Shown piece by piece: positions 18,721 through 28,748 of a stretch of 64,000 bases of DNA. Source of the DNA: Pokkaliibacter sp046614695 (lineage in GTDB: Bacteria > Pseudomonadota > Gammaproteobacteria > Pseudomonadales > Balneatricaceae). The stretch lies in assembly GCF_046614695.1 (NCBI RefSeq), contig NZ_JBKKHQ010000026.1, forward strand, positions 1 through 64,000, in the 5' to 3' direction. Within the stretch, counting starts at the first letter, position 1. Each line of letters begins with the position of its first letter. The notes under the pieces were generated by a model. That model saw only the letters and a program-made list of their open reading frames with translations, searched no databases and had not been told where the DNA came from. The position numbers were made by a program, and so were the translations under genes.

Positions 18721-19229
18721 GCCTTAGGCTCTCCCTGCTGCAGGTTCAACTGGTCCGCCAGGCGATCCAGTTCGTCGGTGTTGTTCAGTACATTCTCAAG
18801 GATGTTTTCCAGTCCTTCGGAACGATCCACTTTGGTCAGCAGGTCACGCAGCTTGTTGCGAGTGTCCATCAGCTTACGCAGAGGCTCGACCTGGTTGACG
18901 ACAGCGGCCGGCTCAAAGTCTTCCATGGACGAGAATTCCAGGTTGACGGAGAAGGTTTCGTCGTCGTTACCGCTCAGCTTGTTGTTGACACGCATACGCA
19001 GCTTGGGATTCATGCGGCGCAATACGGCATCAAAGTTATCGCGGTCGATCTGGATAAAGCGGCGATCTTTCAAAGGCTTCAGGGCTTCAGCGTTATCACC
19101 TGCGAAATCGCCCATGACACCAACAACAAAAGGCAGTTCCTTACGAACGGATGCGCCTTCGGTTTCCAGGTCATAGGTGATGTGAACACGTGGTTTTCTC
19201 ACCCTTTGCAGCTTGCTATGAACACTCAC
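18717..19229 (-). CDS. tssB: TssB, T6SS sheath small subunit
   Basis: A 170-aa TssB (VipA/ImpB) protein. The conserved RVHITYDLETEGA, LPFVVGVMGDFAG and DRDNFDAVLRRM stretches identify it, and the C-terminal helix contains LRDLLTKVDRSEGLE. In the sheath it interlocks with TssC and its partner helix is the target of ClpV in related systems. It starts with GTG, preceded by AGGAG. It overlaps tssC by 4 bp. Confidence 0.97.
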   Translation of the reverse strand: MSVHSKLQRVRKPRVHITYDLETEGASVRKELPFVVGVMGDFAGDNAEALKPLKDRRFIQIDRDNFDAVLRRMNPKLRMRVNNKLSGNDDETFSVNLEFSSMEDFEPAAVVNQVEPLRKLMDTRNKLRDLLTKVDRSEGLENILENVLNNTDELDRLADQLNLQQGEPKA

Positions 19230-19304
19230 TCTTTCGATCTCCTATCATTAAAATTATCCAGTCACCGCGTCTCTTCGCCCCTTCCAGGCTAACGGCCTTG
19301 GATG

Positions 19305-20399
19305 TCAGGGGTTATCAGAGGGGATACCCGTCAGGCGGAAAAAGCCGTTTCGGGCATCCTTGTCTGCTATCAGTTCCTGCAGGAGCTCCGGCAGGCTGAG
19401 TTCGCTCCATCGTACGACCTGATCAATGGCGTACGACATCGGCGAATGGGGTTCGGTTTTACGGAAGAACTCCGAAACCTTCATTAACGTATCAATGGCC
19501 TGATCGCGATGCTGCAGCTGGGTCAGAGCAGCAGGTGCGGCAGCCGCCGCTTGCGGATCATCGCCAGCAGCCTCATCAGTGATCTCGGCAGGCGCTTCTT
19601 CAACGACCTGTACTTTCAGACGGTCACCGGCCAGAAAACGCATGGCCGCCTGACACTCTTCAAGCCGCTTGCTGATCCGCGAGCTCGGCATCGGGCTGCC
19701 TACAGCATTATCAATCGCCTGAACCATCGCTTCATAAGCCACCTGACAGGCTGACAGCTGGGCGTGCAGCTCCTGAAAGAAGGCCGTCGAGGTTTCCTTT
19801 CCTGCCTGCTGAATGGTCTCAAGATCAACGCTGCCGGCCTTGATGCGCTGGGCTTTCTTCGCATCATCCAGACGCTCCATATCCTGTGCCTGCTGGTATT
19901 CCCAGTAGGCAAAGGCACCTTCTGCTGACATATCGGTCAACGGAATGCTGTTAATGGGCATCAGCAGCGCGCCTTCATTGTCATAGCCATTCAGGCCAAT
20001 CAGCGGCGCCACTCGCGTTTCCGGGCCATCTTCATCCTCTGACGGATAGAGCCCGTCCCAGAAGCGGGCAATCATCTGCTCGGCCAGACGAAAGCCATGA
20101 GTCAGTCCGGCAAAACCGTGCTGACGAGCCATCGCCTCGATCAGCCAGGCAACGAGTTCAAGGTCCTTGCCCTGCTCCATAAGCACCGCTGGCACCTGAT
20201 CAATAATCGGTTGCCACAGGGAGGCGCAGGATTGCAGAGGCTCATCCTCAATCATGGCATTACGCTCTTCGGCGCGCGCCTGATTACGAACATCTTTCAG
20301 CTGGTAGTAAGGTGAAGCAGGCGATACATCCAGACGAGGATCAGTACCTGAAGGCTGCTCTTCACTCACGGGCTGCAATAGGGTTTCAATATCCAGCAT
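19305..20399 (-). CDS. tssA: TssA, T6SS assembly cap protein
   Basis: A 364-aa TssA/ImpA-family protein. The conserved ImpA N-terminal domain is present (VSEEQPSGTDPRLDVSPASPYYQLKDVRNQARAEER, shown here in part as PSGTDPRLD), followed by a helical middle and a Pro/Ala-rich linker before a C-terminal domain with PMSYAIDQVVRWSELSLPELL. TssA organises sheath and tube polymerisation at the distal end. The short C-terminal region resembles the TssA class of Pseudomonas H1 more than the long TssA of E. coli. It lies 30 bp after pppA. Confidence 0.92.
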   Translation of the reverse strand: MLDIETLLQPVSEEQPSGTDPRLDVSPASPYYQLKDVRNQARAEERNAMIEDEPLQSCASLWQPIIDQVPAVLMEQGKDLELVAWLIEAMARQHGFAGLTHGFRLAEQMIARFWDGLYPSEDEDGPETRVAPLIGLNGYDNEGALLMPINSIPLTDMSAEGAFAYWEYQQAQDMERLDDAKKAQRIKAGSVDLETIQQAGKETSTAFFQELHAQLSACQVAYEAMVQAIDNAVGSPMPSSRISKRLEECQAAMRFLAGDRLKVQVVEEAPAEITDEAAGDDPQAAAAAPAALTQLQHRDQAIDTLMKVSEFFRKTEPHSPMSYAIDQVVRWSELSLPELLQELIADKDARNGFFRLTGIPSDNP

Positions 20400-20429
20400 A
20401 TCCGGGCTCTAACCTGCTTCTTAATTCCA

Positions 20430-21224
20430 TTAACGCCGCAACACGGGAACCGTGGCGTCTTCAACCTGTGGGCTTTGCTCAAAAGCCCGCACCAGAACAC
20501 TGGTCACATTATCCCGACCACCGTTGACCAGTGCTGAGTGCGTCAATGCCATACAGGCATCTACGACACTTGGGGTATTAAGTATCTTGTGGATCTGATC
20601 GAAGCTGAGTTCCTTACTTAGGCCATCACTGCACAATAAAAACAGATCACCTGGCTGCAAAGTACCGCTAATCACGTCCACATCGACTTCGGTCTGACCA
20701 CCGATAGCGCGTGTGACCACGTTCGCCAGCGGGTGGTGCTCGGCCTCTTCCTGGTCCAGCATGCCCTCATCCACCAGATCCTGAACCTGGCTGTGATCAC
20801 GCGTGATCTGGCGCAGCTGACCTTGCCGGAACAGGTAGCCTCGGCTATCACCGACCCAGCAGTAATGAAATTCGTTGCCATTCACCAGCAATGCCACCAC
20901 GGTAGAGCCAAGGGTTTTACCCTGCAGAACCCGGGAGGCGTAATCATGAACGCTGCGATTAGCCGCCTTGATCGCATTACTGACATGCTGAGCAGTAAGA
21001 CTGTTGCGGGGGATGTGGCCAAGCTCCATTTCCAGCGTGTCCACAACCATTTGGCTCGCAACTTCACCAGCAGCATGGCCACCCATGCCATCCGCCACCA
21101 CCCAGAGTCCTTTTTCCGACATCTCAAGGTAGGCATCTTCATTGTGATCCCGTACCCGACCCACGTGGGTCTGGGCATAGCTCACCATGGGTAACGCTCC
21201 GGTATATGAGCCAAGTGCCATCAT
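20430..21224 (-). CDS. pppA: PppA, PP2C-type protein phosphatase
   Basis: A PP2C-family Ser/Thr phosphatase of 264 aa. Metal-binding motifs are all visible: VRDHNEDAY, VVADGMGGHAAGEVAS, CWVGDSRGYLFR, ITRDHSQV, LCSDGLSKEL and GGRDNVTSVLV. In T6SS loci it reverses phosphorylation by the PpkA kinase, typically on FHA proteins, and switches firing off. I start it at the ATG at 21224, preceded by GGGGGTGG; the upstream frame lies inside tagF. Confidence 0.93.
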   Translation of the reverse strand: MMALGSYTGALPMVSYAQTHVGRVRDHNEDAYLEMSEKGLWVVADGMGGHAAGEVASQMVVDTLEMELGHIPRNSLTAQHVSNAIKAANRSVHDYASRVLQGKTLGSTVVALLVNGNEFHYCWVGDSRGYLFRQGQLRQITRDHSQVQDLVDEGMLDQEEAEHHPLANVVTRAIGGQTEVDVDVISGTLQPGDLFLLCSDGLSKELSFDQIHKILNTPSVVDACMALTHSALVNGGRDNVTSVLVRAFEQSPQVEDATVPVLRR

Positions 21225-21228
21225 CTGC

Positions 21229-21915
21229 TTACCACCCCCAGTGCTCGAACTGGCCATCAATCATGGCAGCAAACTGGCTGACCTGTGGCAAGCCGCTGCT
21301 GATCAGCAGAGACTCGGGCACCAGCTCTGAGCCCTGTGTCCACCACAGGCAATAGCGGGGATACTGATGACGCAGCAGCGGATGCAGCAGCTCATCATTG
21401 GCGGTCGCAGCGCCTGCCTCCCACGCCAGCTGGCGTTTGCCAAAATCACCACGGGGCTTCAGGGAAGAGCCTTCGACCGCTACCGGCAGTTGCAGACTGT
21501 CCAGCCCACCCACCCAGTCAGAAAGCTCCTGGCCATCATCCAGTACACGCAGTAAATGATCACCGGTGAGATCACTCCACTGCCGCTGACTCCAGGCACG
21601 CGCCGGAGTGAGAGCCGTGGTGGTCGCCAACATAAACGGGAAATGGCGACCCACCTGATCCACGCTTGGCATCAGACTGCCGATCACAGCATCATCAGCC
21701 ACAACACCACGGGACAACGCAAAGTGCCAGACAGGGGCCGTCAGATAGGCTTCCATCCAGTTATCCAGTAGCTGTTCCTGACTGACGGCAATGCCCGCCT
21801 GGATCCAGTCGTTAAAGCTTTCAATCAGGCCCTGGCCCAGACGATCCGATACAAAGTCCCCGCGAAAGGGTACCTTGCCAAAATAGCCGTAACCCTTTAC
21901 AGCGTCGTTGGACAT
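21229..21915 (-). CDS. tagF: TagF/ImpM T6SS post-translational repressor
   Basis: A 228-aa TagF (ImpM) family protein. The N-terminus is typical (GYFGKVPFRGDFVSDRL), with the conserved LPSVDQVGRHFPFMLA stretch in the middle as LMPSVDQVGRHFPF. In Pseudomonas TagF holds the system inactive through the FHA protein independently of phosphorylation. It overlaps the tssM 3' end by 19 bp and is followed after 4 bp by pppA, so the two brakes of the system sit together. Confidence 0.92.
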   Translation of the reverse strand: MSNDAVKGYGYFGKVPFRGDFVSDRLGQGLIESFNDWIQAGIAVSQEQLLDNWMEAYLTAPVWHFALSRGVVADDAVIGSLMPSVDQVGRHFPFMLATTTALTPARAWSQRQWSDLTGDHLLRVLDDGQELSDWVGGLDSLQLPVAVEGSSLKPRGDFGKRQLAWEAGAATANDELLHPLLRHQYPRYCLWWTQGSELVPESLLISSGLPQVSQFAAMIDGQFEHWGW

Positions 21916-24900
21916 TCAAACCCCCTCAGCTCAGCACTCCAAAACGGGTTATACACACTGCTTGGTACCAGTTCGACACTGGCGGTATAGCCCTTGATAC
22001 TGATATCCAGCTGTTTGTCTCGTACAGTGGCATGACGCTGCGCCGCCAGTGCATCCAGCATGCGATACCAGCCCCAGGCACCGGGATAGTTATCCGTAAT
22101 AGTCTTGCCAGAGTCAGGCTCAGTGAAGACCAGACGTACTCCTTGCTGACTGCCATCCCCCGGCCAGCTGAACTTGCTCAGGCGCGTCGGGCCGTGTCGA
22201 TAAGACAGCTGCTGTCCATCAATTTCCAGCAGGAAGCTAATGACATCACGATCCAGCGTGCGCGGCTCCAGTGAGAACTCCACCTTGGGCACCTGAGAGC
22301 CTGGCTCGAAGAAGGAGTCGCGAATACGCCGTGCGTTCTCAAACATCTTCAGGCTGCTGTCTGACATGCCAATATCTTTCTCAAAGCTCCAGTGATCACC
22401 CGAGGTGTCCACTACAGGTGAGACATACTGCTCGAAGAAGCGATCCATGGTGCCGCCATAACCGAAGAACCGGCCAAAGTCCTTGAGCGTGACATCCTTC
22501 TTGCTGGAGCTCTGTAGCGGATAGCGACCTTTCAGCGCCTGACGGAACTCACCGTAGACCTGAGACTTCCAGATATCATTGAGATGAGACTTGGCCCCCT
22601 CTTTTGCCAGTTCCTGAGACTGGGTGTTCAGAGGGCCGAGTAAGTTTCCCAGGTCACCAGGCATCTCCCGCTGGATGTCCTTGAAAATGTTGCCCAGCTC
22701 TTTACTGGTTTTGCCGTCCATCTGCGACAGGAACGCGGCTTTGTCGCTACCATCAGCATTCGCCAGATTATCGAGGTTGCGGTACATCTGCTGCAGCTGG
22801 GCTTCGAGTGAGCTCATCTGCGCATCATCAAAGGCCAGAATTGGCCCAAACGCCTGCTCGACTTCCTTGCCTGGCAATACTTTCATCTGATCAATCGGCG
22901 TATCTGGCAGATAGCGTGTCAGACGGTTCGTTCTGGTTTCAGCGACTTTCCCCGCCACTTCCGCCGCCTGTTTATTCACCAGACCGTCAGTATTCACACG
23001 GGTAAGTTCAACATTACGCTGTACTGCACGAATAATGCTTTGTAGCGGTTGCTCAGGACCACTTAGCACGCGGGCAATATGAGCCCCTTCGGCAATGGTG
23101 TTGAACTTTTTGAGACGAACCTGTGACAGAAGCGACTGCCACTGGAAGATATAGTCGTTGTAGTACTTCTGGCGCACCTGCTCCTGCAGTACATCCGGGT
23201 CCATCGCGGCCACATCTGACTGGTTGCCATACACCCATGAATCAGCGGTCAAACGGTTCAGAATACGCTTGCTTTCAACCTGGAACAGACCATGGAAGCC
23301 GTTATAGGTAAAGAGGCCAGGAATCTCTTCCTGCAACGGTTTGCCATCAGCCCGCTCAATAATTCCAAGACTCTGAGACGCCAGCACATCGCTCAATCGG
23401 AAAGACGGGATATGGCTATCCTGCGTTTCCGTTTTCAGACGCTGGTAGGCGCGCTCCGACAGGGACATGCCTTGCAGGGCGGTTTGGGCATCAGCAACGG
23501 CCTGATCATCCATGCCGGAAATCGGCACGTTCATGGCCAGCAGATTGTTCAGATGATTCATCAAGGAGGCGCGCATTTTCTCGTTCTGCTCGCCATCAAA
23601 CTTGCGACTCAGATAAAGCTCATACCAGCTTTTGATCTGCCCATCGTCACGGTGCTCGGGCTGGTACAACATGAGGTACGTTTTAAGAGTCTCGTACAGG
23701 TATTCCAGGTAGTCCTGGTTATCCTGCATCTCACTGACCAGAGCCTGATTCAGATGAGGTACAAACTGGTACTGAAGTGCACGCTGATAAGCCGCTGTCG
23801 CTGGCTGATTGAGCTTGTCGCCCTGATACAGACCAAAACCGCGTACCTCATCGCCATCCAGCCCGACGGCATTGACGCCGGCAGGCAGGTTCGCCAGAGA
23901 GTCCAGAGATTGGCTAAGCTGGCGAACCCGGTCGCTGATGTCCTTATCGCCCAGTGAATCCATCATGCCCTGATACTGCTGCACAGATGCTTCCGCGGTA
24001 CGAATCAGGTTAGCGTTCCAGCTATAGCTGCTCCACCACAGATAACCACCACCTGCGAGTAGCGCGACCGATGCCGCCACGGAGCCACGCAACAGCCATT
24101 TGCTCTGGCGGTCATGGTACTGGTTCGTTGAAGCAAGGTTCTGCTCAGGGAAAATGGCACCTTCCAGCACCTGACGCACAAAGTAGCTGCGCCCGTCCAT
24201 ACTGTTCTGCTCACGCGTTTGCACATCCTGCAAACCCAGACCTGCAGCCATTTGCGAAACGACGCGTTCGATGGGACGACCTTCCTGTGTGGCGCTGACA
24301 ATATAGACACCACGCAATAACGGCGCTTCTTCAAAGGTATTCGGAGTGAACACTTCCTTAAGAAAATCATCGGCAGCGGACTGCAGCAGACGCATCTGAC
24401 GCGGGAACTCAAAAATAGCCGCACGCTTTTCCATGTTGCGCTCAACGCGCAAGCGCTCAGGGACCATTTCATTCAGGCGTTTAAGTAAGGCATGGAATTC
24501 TTTATTGAACTCGCCAACCACGCCTTTTTCAGGGTCTTCCGCTTCCATGTTGAAAGTGATACCCCAGACCTGCTCACGCTCATCCGGTGTCAACTCAGCA
24601 AAGAATTCAGAGAAACCCGCCACCAGATCCGATTTGGTAAGTAGCACGTAGACCGGGAAATTCATGCCCAGCTGATTTTTAAGCTCCTGAATACGGTGCT
24701 TGATCGCACGGGCGTGCAAATTGCGCTCGGTACGCGTTTTGCTGATCAGATCAGCAATACTGATGGCCACTAACACACCATTGACCGGACGGCGCGGACG
24801 GAACTTTTTCAGCAGGCCCAAAAAGCCCAGCCACGAACGGGAATCATGTTCAGCATGGCTGTCCTGAGTGGTGTAACGGCCAGCGGTATCAATCAATACG

Positions 24901-25451
24901 GCCTTGTTGGTAAACCACCAGTCACAGTAACGGGTTCCACCGACACCTTGCAGTGAATCCAGGCCCATTTCCTTTTTCAGCGGAAACTCAAGGCCTGAAT
25001 GCTGAAGCGCAGTCGTTTTACCGGAGCCGGGAGGTCCAACCAGAATGTACCAGGGCAGATCATAAATGCTGCGGCCTTTGCTGAGCTGAGTCTTTTTCAG
25101 CACTTCCATGGCGCGGGAAATACGATCGCGCAGAGTCTCGATTTCTTTGCGAGTGTGCTCATCCTGAGCGGCACCTTCGTCTTCGCCTTCCACCAGGCTT
25201 TGCACAACCGCCTGATCACGACGCTTGCGGCTCAGATAGCCGACAATGCTGAAAATGGCCCACAACAGAACAATGGCAGCGATCACCAACGAACGGCTGA
25301 GCACACCGGCGAGAGGCTCGCTGCCGGCGATCGCCACTAACGGACCACCAAACCAGATCAGCAGTGCAAGACAGAGAATACCGATCGCGCTAAGAAACAC
25401 GCGGGAAGTCATTACATTCCACGTAGATCGGCCAAATTGTCGAAGTGTCAT
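21897..25451 (-). CDS. tssM: TssM (IcmF), T6SS membrane complex
   Basis: An 1184-aa IcmF-family inner-membrane protein. Two membrane segments lie near residues 15-60 (FLSAIGILCLALLIWFGG, SLVIAAIVLLWAIFSIVGYL) and a third near 453-475 before the large periplasmic region. The cytoplasmic domain has an intact Walker A motif, GPPGSGKTTAL, near 137-147, and LIDTAGRYT. It bridges TssL and TssJ. The ATG at 25451, with AAGGAA upstream, is chosen over the longer frame that runs into tssL. Confidence 0.96.
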   Translation of the reverse strand: MTLRQFGRSTWNVMTSRVFLSAIGILCLALLIWFGGPLVAIAGSEPLAGVLSRSLVIAAIVLLWAIFSIVGYLSRKRRDQAVVQSLVEGEDEGAAQDEHTRKEIETLRDRISRAMEVLKKTQLSKGRSIYDLPWYILVGPPGSGKTTALQHSGLEFPLKKEMGLDSLQGVGGTRYCDWWFTNKAVLIDTAGRYTTQDSHAEHDSRSWLGFLGLLKKFRPRRPVNGVLVAISIADLISKTRTERNLHARAIKHRIQELKNQLGMNFPVYVLLTKSDLVAGFSEFFAELTPDEREQVWGITFNMEAEDPEKGVVGEFNKEFHALLKRLNEMVPERLRVERNMEKRAAIFEFPRQMRLLQSAADDFLKEVFTPNTFEEAPLLRGVYIVSATQEGRPIERVVSQMAAGLGLQDVQTREQNSMDGRSYFVRQVLEGAIFPEQNLASTNQYHDRQSKWLLRGSVAASVALLAGGGYLWWSSYSWNANLIRTAEASVQQYQGMMDSLGDKDISDRVRQLSQSLDSLANLPAGVNAVGLDGDEVRGFGLYQGDKLNQPATAAYQRALQYQFVPHLNQALVSEMQDNQDYLEYLYETLKTYLMLYQPEHRDDGQIKSWYELYLSRKFDGEQNEKMRASLMNHLNNLLAMNVPISGMDDQAVADAQTALQGMSLSERAYQRLKTETQDSHIPSFRLSDVLASQSLGIIERADGKPLQEEIPGLFTYNGFHGLFQVESKRILNRLTADSWVYGNQSDVAAMDPDVLQEQVRQKYYNDYIFQWQSLLSQVRLKKFNTIAEGAHIARVLSGPEQPLQSIIRAVQRNVELTRVNTDGLVNKQAAEVAGKVAETRTNRLTRYLPDTPIDQMKVLPGKEVEQAFGPILAFDDAQMSSLEAQLQQMYRNLDNLANADGSDKAAFLSQMDGKTSKELGNIFKDIQREMPGDLGNLLGPLNTQSQELAKEGAKSHLNDIWKSQVYGEFRQALKGRYPLQSSSKKDVTLKDFGRFFGYGGTMDRFFEQYVSPVVDTSGDHWSFEKDIGMSDSSLKMFENARRIRDSFFEPGSQVPKVEFSLEPRTLDRDVISFLLEIDGQQLSYRHGPTRLSKFSWPGDGSQQGVRLVFTEPDSGKTITDNYPGAWGWYRMLDALAAQRHATVRDKQLDISIKGYTASVELVPSSVYNPFWSAELRGFECPTTL

Positions 25452-25483
25452 AACGGGAGTTTCCTTACACCTTAGCCTGTCGA

Positions 25484-26815
25484 TCAATACAGCAGATCGA
25501 TTTCGACGCGACGATTTTTCGCCCACTCTTCCGGCGTGTCCGTACCGTAACGCGGCTCGTTAGCGCCGCGGCCTTCAGGCCACAGACGTCCTTGCAGATT
25601 CGCACTCTTGGACAACACATTGGACACCTCGGTGGCTCGCGCCAGCGACAGGTGCCAGTTGGAGGGATACTTGCTGGTCGCAATAGGCTGATTATCCGTG
25701 TGACCGGTAATCAGAATGCGTCCTTCCGTGCCTTCCAGCACCGTCCCGATCTTACTCAGGATCGGCATGAAGGCTTCCTTGATATCCGCACTGCCAGAGG
25801 CAAACATGGCCTCGGAACCGAGGGTAATACGTGTGCGATCAGGCATCGCAGAAATCTCTACTAGGCCACGATCAATCTCGGTTTGCAGACGCTGACGAAG
25901 TACATCGATTTCATCACGTTTCTCGGCGACTTCCTCAGCCTGGGCAGGAGTTGCCTCTTTCACTACGGGCGTCGGTACCAGCGAGGCCAAATTGGCATAC
26001 AAGCCATTGGACTCCTGGCTAAGGCGGTAGCTAAAGGTCATGTAGATGCCCAGCAGAGCCAGAAAGGCAACGGCCAGTACAACCCAGAAAGGAATGCCGG
26101 AACGCAGGTTAGACTCGCGCTTCTGTACAGCACTTTCCCAGTTTGGCGTCAGCGCTTTGTCACGCTCTTCGCGCAGGCTTTTCAGCGCCTGATAGGACTG
26201 CTCACGATACCGTTCAAGTTTCTCCTGGCCTTGCTGCTCCACTCGCATCTTGCCCATAAAGCCAAGGCTCAGGCAGAGGTATTGAAGTTCCAGCATCTGC
26301 GCATGGCCAGCAGGCTGTTTCAGCGCATCATCCAGCAGCGAATAGAAATGCTCACCGCCCCAGGTCTGGCTGTGGAAGGTCGACAGCAAACTGTGGGATG
26401 CCCAGCTCGACTGCTCACCCCAAAGGGTATTCAGCACAACCTCATCGATGAAGGAGCACATGCAGTAACGAGCGGCTTCACGCTGTTCTGTAGCGATATC
26501 ATGCTGGCGCAGCGCTTGCTCGTACTCGCGGATCATATCGATACAACGCAGGCGCAGTGATTCGACATCTGCGTGATGGCTTACTCGGCGAAGGTGGCTC
26601 ACCAGAGACAGCATCGGACCGGCGTAGTCCACCAGCGGGTTATCTTCGAGGGTCGGTAGTTTCTGAACTCGCGCACTGGCTGCCGGTTTTTGCTGAAGCA
26701 CCGTGCGATCATCCGACCCCATAGGGGAGGTGAAATCACCACGACGGGCGGCGGTACGCTCGTTGGAAGATAAGCGGCCACCGGGGCGCGGTTTAATGAT
26801 GGTTGAATCTGACAT
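25484..26815 (-). CDS. tssL: TssL with OmpA-like peptidoglycan-binding domain
   Basis: A 443-aa fusion of DotU/IcmH and an OmpA-type domain. The cytoplasmic part (CMCSFIDEVVLNTLWGEQSSW, ending LQYLCLSLGFMGKM) is followed by one membrane helix near 240-262 (IPFWVVLAVAFLALLGIYM). The periplasmic C-terminus carries ILITGHTDNQPI, LSLARATEV and NRRVEIDLLY. This anchors the T6SS to peptidoglycan, so no separate TagL is needed. GGAG precedes the ATG. It lies 33 bp before tssM. Confidence 0.96.
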   Translation of the reverse strand: MSDSTIIKPRPGGRLSSNERTAARRGDFTSPMGSDDRTVLQQKPAASARVQKLPTLEDNPLVDYAGPMLSLVSHLRRVSHHADVESLRLRCIDMIREYEQALRQHDIATEQREAARYCMCSFIDEVVLNTLWGEQSSWASHSLLSTFHSQTWGGEHFYSLLDDALKQPAGHAQMLELQYLCLSLGFMGKMRVEQQGQEKLERYREQSYQALKSLREERDKALTPNWESAVQKRESNLRSGIPFWVVLAVAFLALLGIYMTFSYRLSQESNGLYANLASLVPTPVVKEATPAQAEEVAEKRDEIDVLRQRLQTEIDRGLVEISAMPDRTRITLGSEAMFASGSADIKEAFMPILSKIGTVLEGTEGRILITGHTDNQPIATSKYPSNWHLSLARATEVSNVLSKSANLQGRLWPEGRGANEPRYGTDTPEEWAKNRRVEIDLLY

Positions 26816-26845
26816 CCGTGATCTCCTTCTGGTACCGAGCCGGGA

Positions 26846-28177
26846 TTAACCGGAAATGGCCCAGAGTTCCATATCGAGGGCGGGATAGTCGCCGGAAAGG
26901 TGAATGGCAAGACCGCCACTGGTCGATAGACGCTCCCAGTACTCTCCAGCCTGTTCTAGCTGGAAGTAGTGATAGCCGGCATGATAAGGCACTTCACGAG
27001 GTGCAACAGGCAAGGGGGCCACAGGCACACCTGGGATCTGGTTGTTGACCAGCGTACGGATAAGCTCGACCGGGCCGATCTTGATCTGGGCAGGAAGGCG
27101 CTTGCGCAGCTCTTCGACTTTGATGTCGGCGCGCACCGCCAGGACGAAGGAAGAGCCCTGCAGCAATTTTTTGTCGGGCAGTTCTGCCACACGAATACCA
27201 AAACGACTGACAGTCATTGTCAACTGAGTAGCGGCCTGCTCAAGCACGGTACTCAGGGACTGGTTCAGCACAACCAGAATATTGCCAAAAATCTCTGTCA
27301 GCTGTTCATGCTGATAACGAGGCAATGCAGGCGGACGCTTGTTATCACTGACAAAGGTCGCAAGCTCACCGGCAAGACAGAGTAACTCGTTATAAAGACG
27401 CTCAGGATGCAGCAGGCGAAGATGCGACAAATGCGTCAGCGCAGGTTCAAAGCGGTTGAGCAGTTGTAACAGAAGAAAATCCGCTACCGAGCTGGCAGCC
27501 GCCTGACCCTGACTAAGACGCGCGGCCAAAACATCGGCGCGCTGCTTGAGCATGCCCATCACTTCTTTGAGCATGCTGGTCAGAATAGGATTGTGGGAAA
27601 CACTCACATTCGGTGGGATATATCGCTTATCGAGGCGAATAACGCCCTCTTCACTGACTTCACGAATGCGACACACCGGGATCGCGATATAACCACTCAG
27701 GTCTTCGCTACCCAGCTTGAAGCTCATGGATAATTTTGCCACCTGCAGGGTGTCATTGGCTTCCTGACCAACAGAATTGTCGATGACATCTTCATCGGCC
27801 CAGTGATAACGGGTGATGCTTTCCTGCTTACCACCCATGCCAACGTTCAGACCGTAGGCTTTGTCCGCCGCCACAGCCAGATACACCAGTTCATCACGAA
27901 CACCAGACTCCACCAGAAAGGGTTCTGGCAACGGATCATTACCGGGCATCCGCACGACAGTGAAATCAGGCAGAATCAGCTCGCCTTCGCGCAGCGCAAT
28001 CTGCCCAAGGTTGAGCATGCCCTCATCCAGAGTCAGCTGCAGCACACCCCAGCCATAGGAATGAAGAAGGCCCTGCAAGCCGCCTAACTGATCTGCCCAG
28101 TAACGCTCCTGCTGCTGGAAATGTTGAGGGCGAAGGAACATCCCTTCACTCCACATTACCTTGCTGTACTGACTCAT
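26846..28177 (-). CDS. tssK: TssK, T6SS baseplate-to-membrane connector
   Basis: A 443-aa TssK (ImpJ/VasE) protein. The opening VMWSEGMFLRPQHFQQQERYW is the family signature (20 residues), followed by LTLDEGMLNLGQIALREGEL and the C-terminal domain with LAVRADIKVEELRKRLPAQ, which in the family binds the membrane complex. It joins the baseplate wedges to TssL/TssM. The GGGGAAACAGGG stretch before the ATG supplies the ribosome binding site. It lies 51 bp after tssJ. Confidence 0.96.
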   Translation of the reverse strand: MSQYSKVMWSEGMFLRPQHFQQQERYWADQLGGLQGLLHSYGWGVLQLTLDEGMLNLGQIALREGELILPDFTVVRMPGNDPLPEPFLVESGVRDELVYLAVAADKAYGLNVGMGGKQESITRYHWADEDVIDNSVGQEANDTLQVAKLSMSFKLGSEDLSGYIAIPVCRIREVSEEGVIRLDKRYIPPNVSVSHNPILTSMLKEVMGMLKQRADVLAARLSQGQAAASSVADFLLLQLLNRFEPALTHLSHLRLLHPERLYNELLCLAGELATFVSDNKRPPALPRYQHEQLTEIFGNILVVLNQSLSTVLEQAATQLTMTVSRFGIRVAELPDKKLLQGSSFVLAVRADIKVEELRKRLPAQIKIGPVELIRTLVNNQIPGVPVAPLPVAPREVPYHAGYHYFQLEQAGEYWERLSTSGGLAIHLSGDYPALDMELWAISG

Positions 28178-28228
28178 CCCTGTTTCCCCGAGGTATTACG
28201 GTGTACTGATAAAACGTTGACCGTGGAA

Positions 28229-28690
28229 TCAGTCTTTGATGGAGATCGACAGTTTGCCGATTTTTACATCAAAGCTGTCGTAGCCTTCCGGATCGGCCAC
28301 CACCACATCACGCCAGCGCGAATGCTCAAGATCCCGATAGGCGGCCATTACGGCAATAAAACGCGTTTTACGATCCAGACGCATTTCGTAGGATTTTTCC
28401 TCGCCAGGTTCCAAAACCAACTCGTCCTTACTCAACAAATCCTCGCCCAGAGCGGCCTCAGGATTGTCATAAAGGGCAAAAAAGTCTTGTGAATCAAAGA
28501 CACTACGAGAGTTAAGCTCAAGAACACGCACCACCACCGGAGATGGACGTCCGTTAGGATCAGGGTTCACGTCCTTGGCAACGTTGAACTCAAGATCGGT
28601 AGAAGGAGGCACAACGCTATTCATCGTTCCGCAACCGGACAGAACGACAACCGTGGCAATGGCCAACAACATGCTGCGCAGAATGGTCAT
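28229..28690 (-). CDS. tssJ: TssJ outer-membrane lipoprotein
   Basis: A 153-aa T6SS lipoprotein (VasD/SciN). The signal peptide MTILRSMLLAIATVVVLSGC ends in an LSGC lipobox, so the mature Cys is residue 20. Later come the family-typical VRVLELNSRSVFDSQDFFALYDN and LEPGEEKSYEMRLDRKTRFI stretches, conserved positions written here in part. I start at 28690 because the signal peptide then has normal length; an upstream in-frame ATG at 28729 is possible. It binds the periplasmic end of TssM. Confidence 0.93.
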   Translation of the reverse strand: MTILRSMLLAIATVVVLSGCGTMNSVVPPSTDLEFNVAKDVNPDPNGRPSPVVVRVLELNSRSVFDSQDFFALYDNPEAALGEDLLSKDELVLEPGEEKSYEMRLDRKTRFIAVMAAYRDLEHSRWRDVVVADPEGYDSFDVKIGKLSISIKD

Positions 28691-28748
28691 GATCCCCTGG
28701 CTTCCTCTTGGCATTTCCCTGAACTTCATGCGTTTAACTGAAAAGTGA